Source: Flavobacterium sp. (lineage in GTDB: Bacteria; Bacteroidota; Bacteroidia; Flavobacteriales; Flavobacteriaceae). Taken from it: 6,217 bases of DNA. Location of the stretch: the NCBI GenBank assembly GCA_003449615.1, contig DMHA01000136.1:1-6217 (forward strand), given 5' to 3'. Position numbers and translations under genes: made by a program. Below, in pieces: positions 6,188 to 6,217 of this stretch; the first letter of the stretch is position 1; every line of letters starts with the position of its first letter. Under the pieces are notes generated by a model, which worked only from the letters and a program-made list of their open reading frames with translations, ran no database searches and was not told the origin of the DNA.

Positions 6188-6217
6188 TAGTTTAGAGGCA
6201 ATAGATTGAAAATGTTT

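Noticed and set aside
6212..6217. ATG near the right edge as the start of a divergent gene
   Set aside because: Only one further codon is visible, and no promoter was found on the plus strand, so nothing supports it.

Overview
The window most likely comes from a member of the Bacteroidota, probably a Flavobacterium-like flavobacterium. It is AT-rich, its start codons are preceded by A/T-rich stretches without Shine-Dalgarno sequences, and one well-formed promoter fits the phylum-specific pattern TTG-N19-TAnnTTTG. The encoded proteins have the flavour of that group. This is an inference from sequence style, not a database match.

Layout. Positions 3-2627 (+) carry the 3' part of galE (UDP-glucose 4-epimerase, N-terminus outside the window) followed after 72 nt by a complete Na+/galactose-glucose symporter very like Vibrio SglT. 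A 214-nt gap then holds an operator-like palindrome, a weak promoter candidate and a clear intrinsic terminator. Next comes galM (aldose 1-epimerase, 2842-3933, +). A 148-nt gap holds a near-perfect Bacteroidota promoter and a second terminator hairpin, followed by era (4082-4963, +), the ribosome-assembly GTPase. On the opposite strand, converging on era with 9 nt between the stop codons, is an orphan AAA_14/DUF4143 ATPase (4973-6133, -). Its start codon is 5 nt from a 49-bp near-perfect palindrome (6139-6187).

How the genes fit together. The symporter brings galactose (or glucose) in with Na+, GalM interconverts the anomers so that the kinase can use them, and GalE interconverts UDP-galactose and UDP-glucose. 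This is the transport and flanking part of a Leloir pathway cluster; galK and galT would be expected upstream of the window. era is a housekeeping gene not functionally tied to galactose. The ATPase is a solitary accessory-type gene of unknown role.

Assessment. I do not see a new multi-gene system: all five genes belong to known families. The parts most worth a second look are non-coding: the long palindrome at the ATPase start, the promoter, short leader and terminator placed just before era (possible attenuator or small RNA), and a similar but weaker arrangement before galM. Two active-site substitutions also stand out: GalE has Ala at the position of the E. coli Tyr299 gatekeeper, and the symporter has Ala at the position of vSGLT Ser91. 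No tRNA, rRNA, CRISPR array or insertion sequence was seen, and there is no gene-free stretch above 300 nt.
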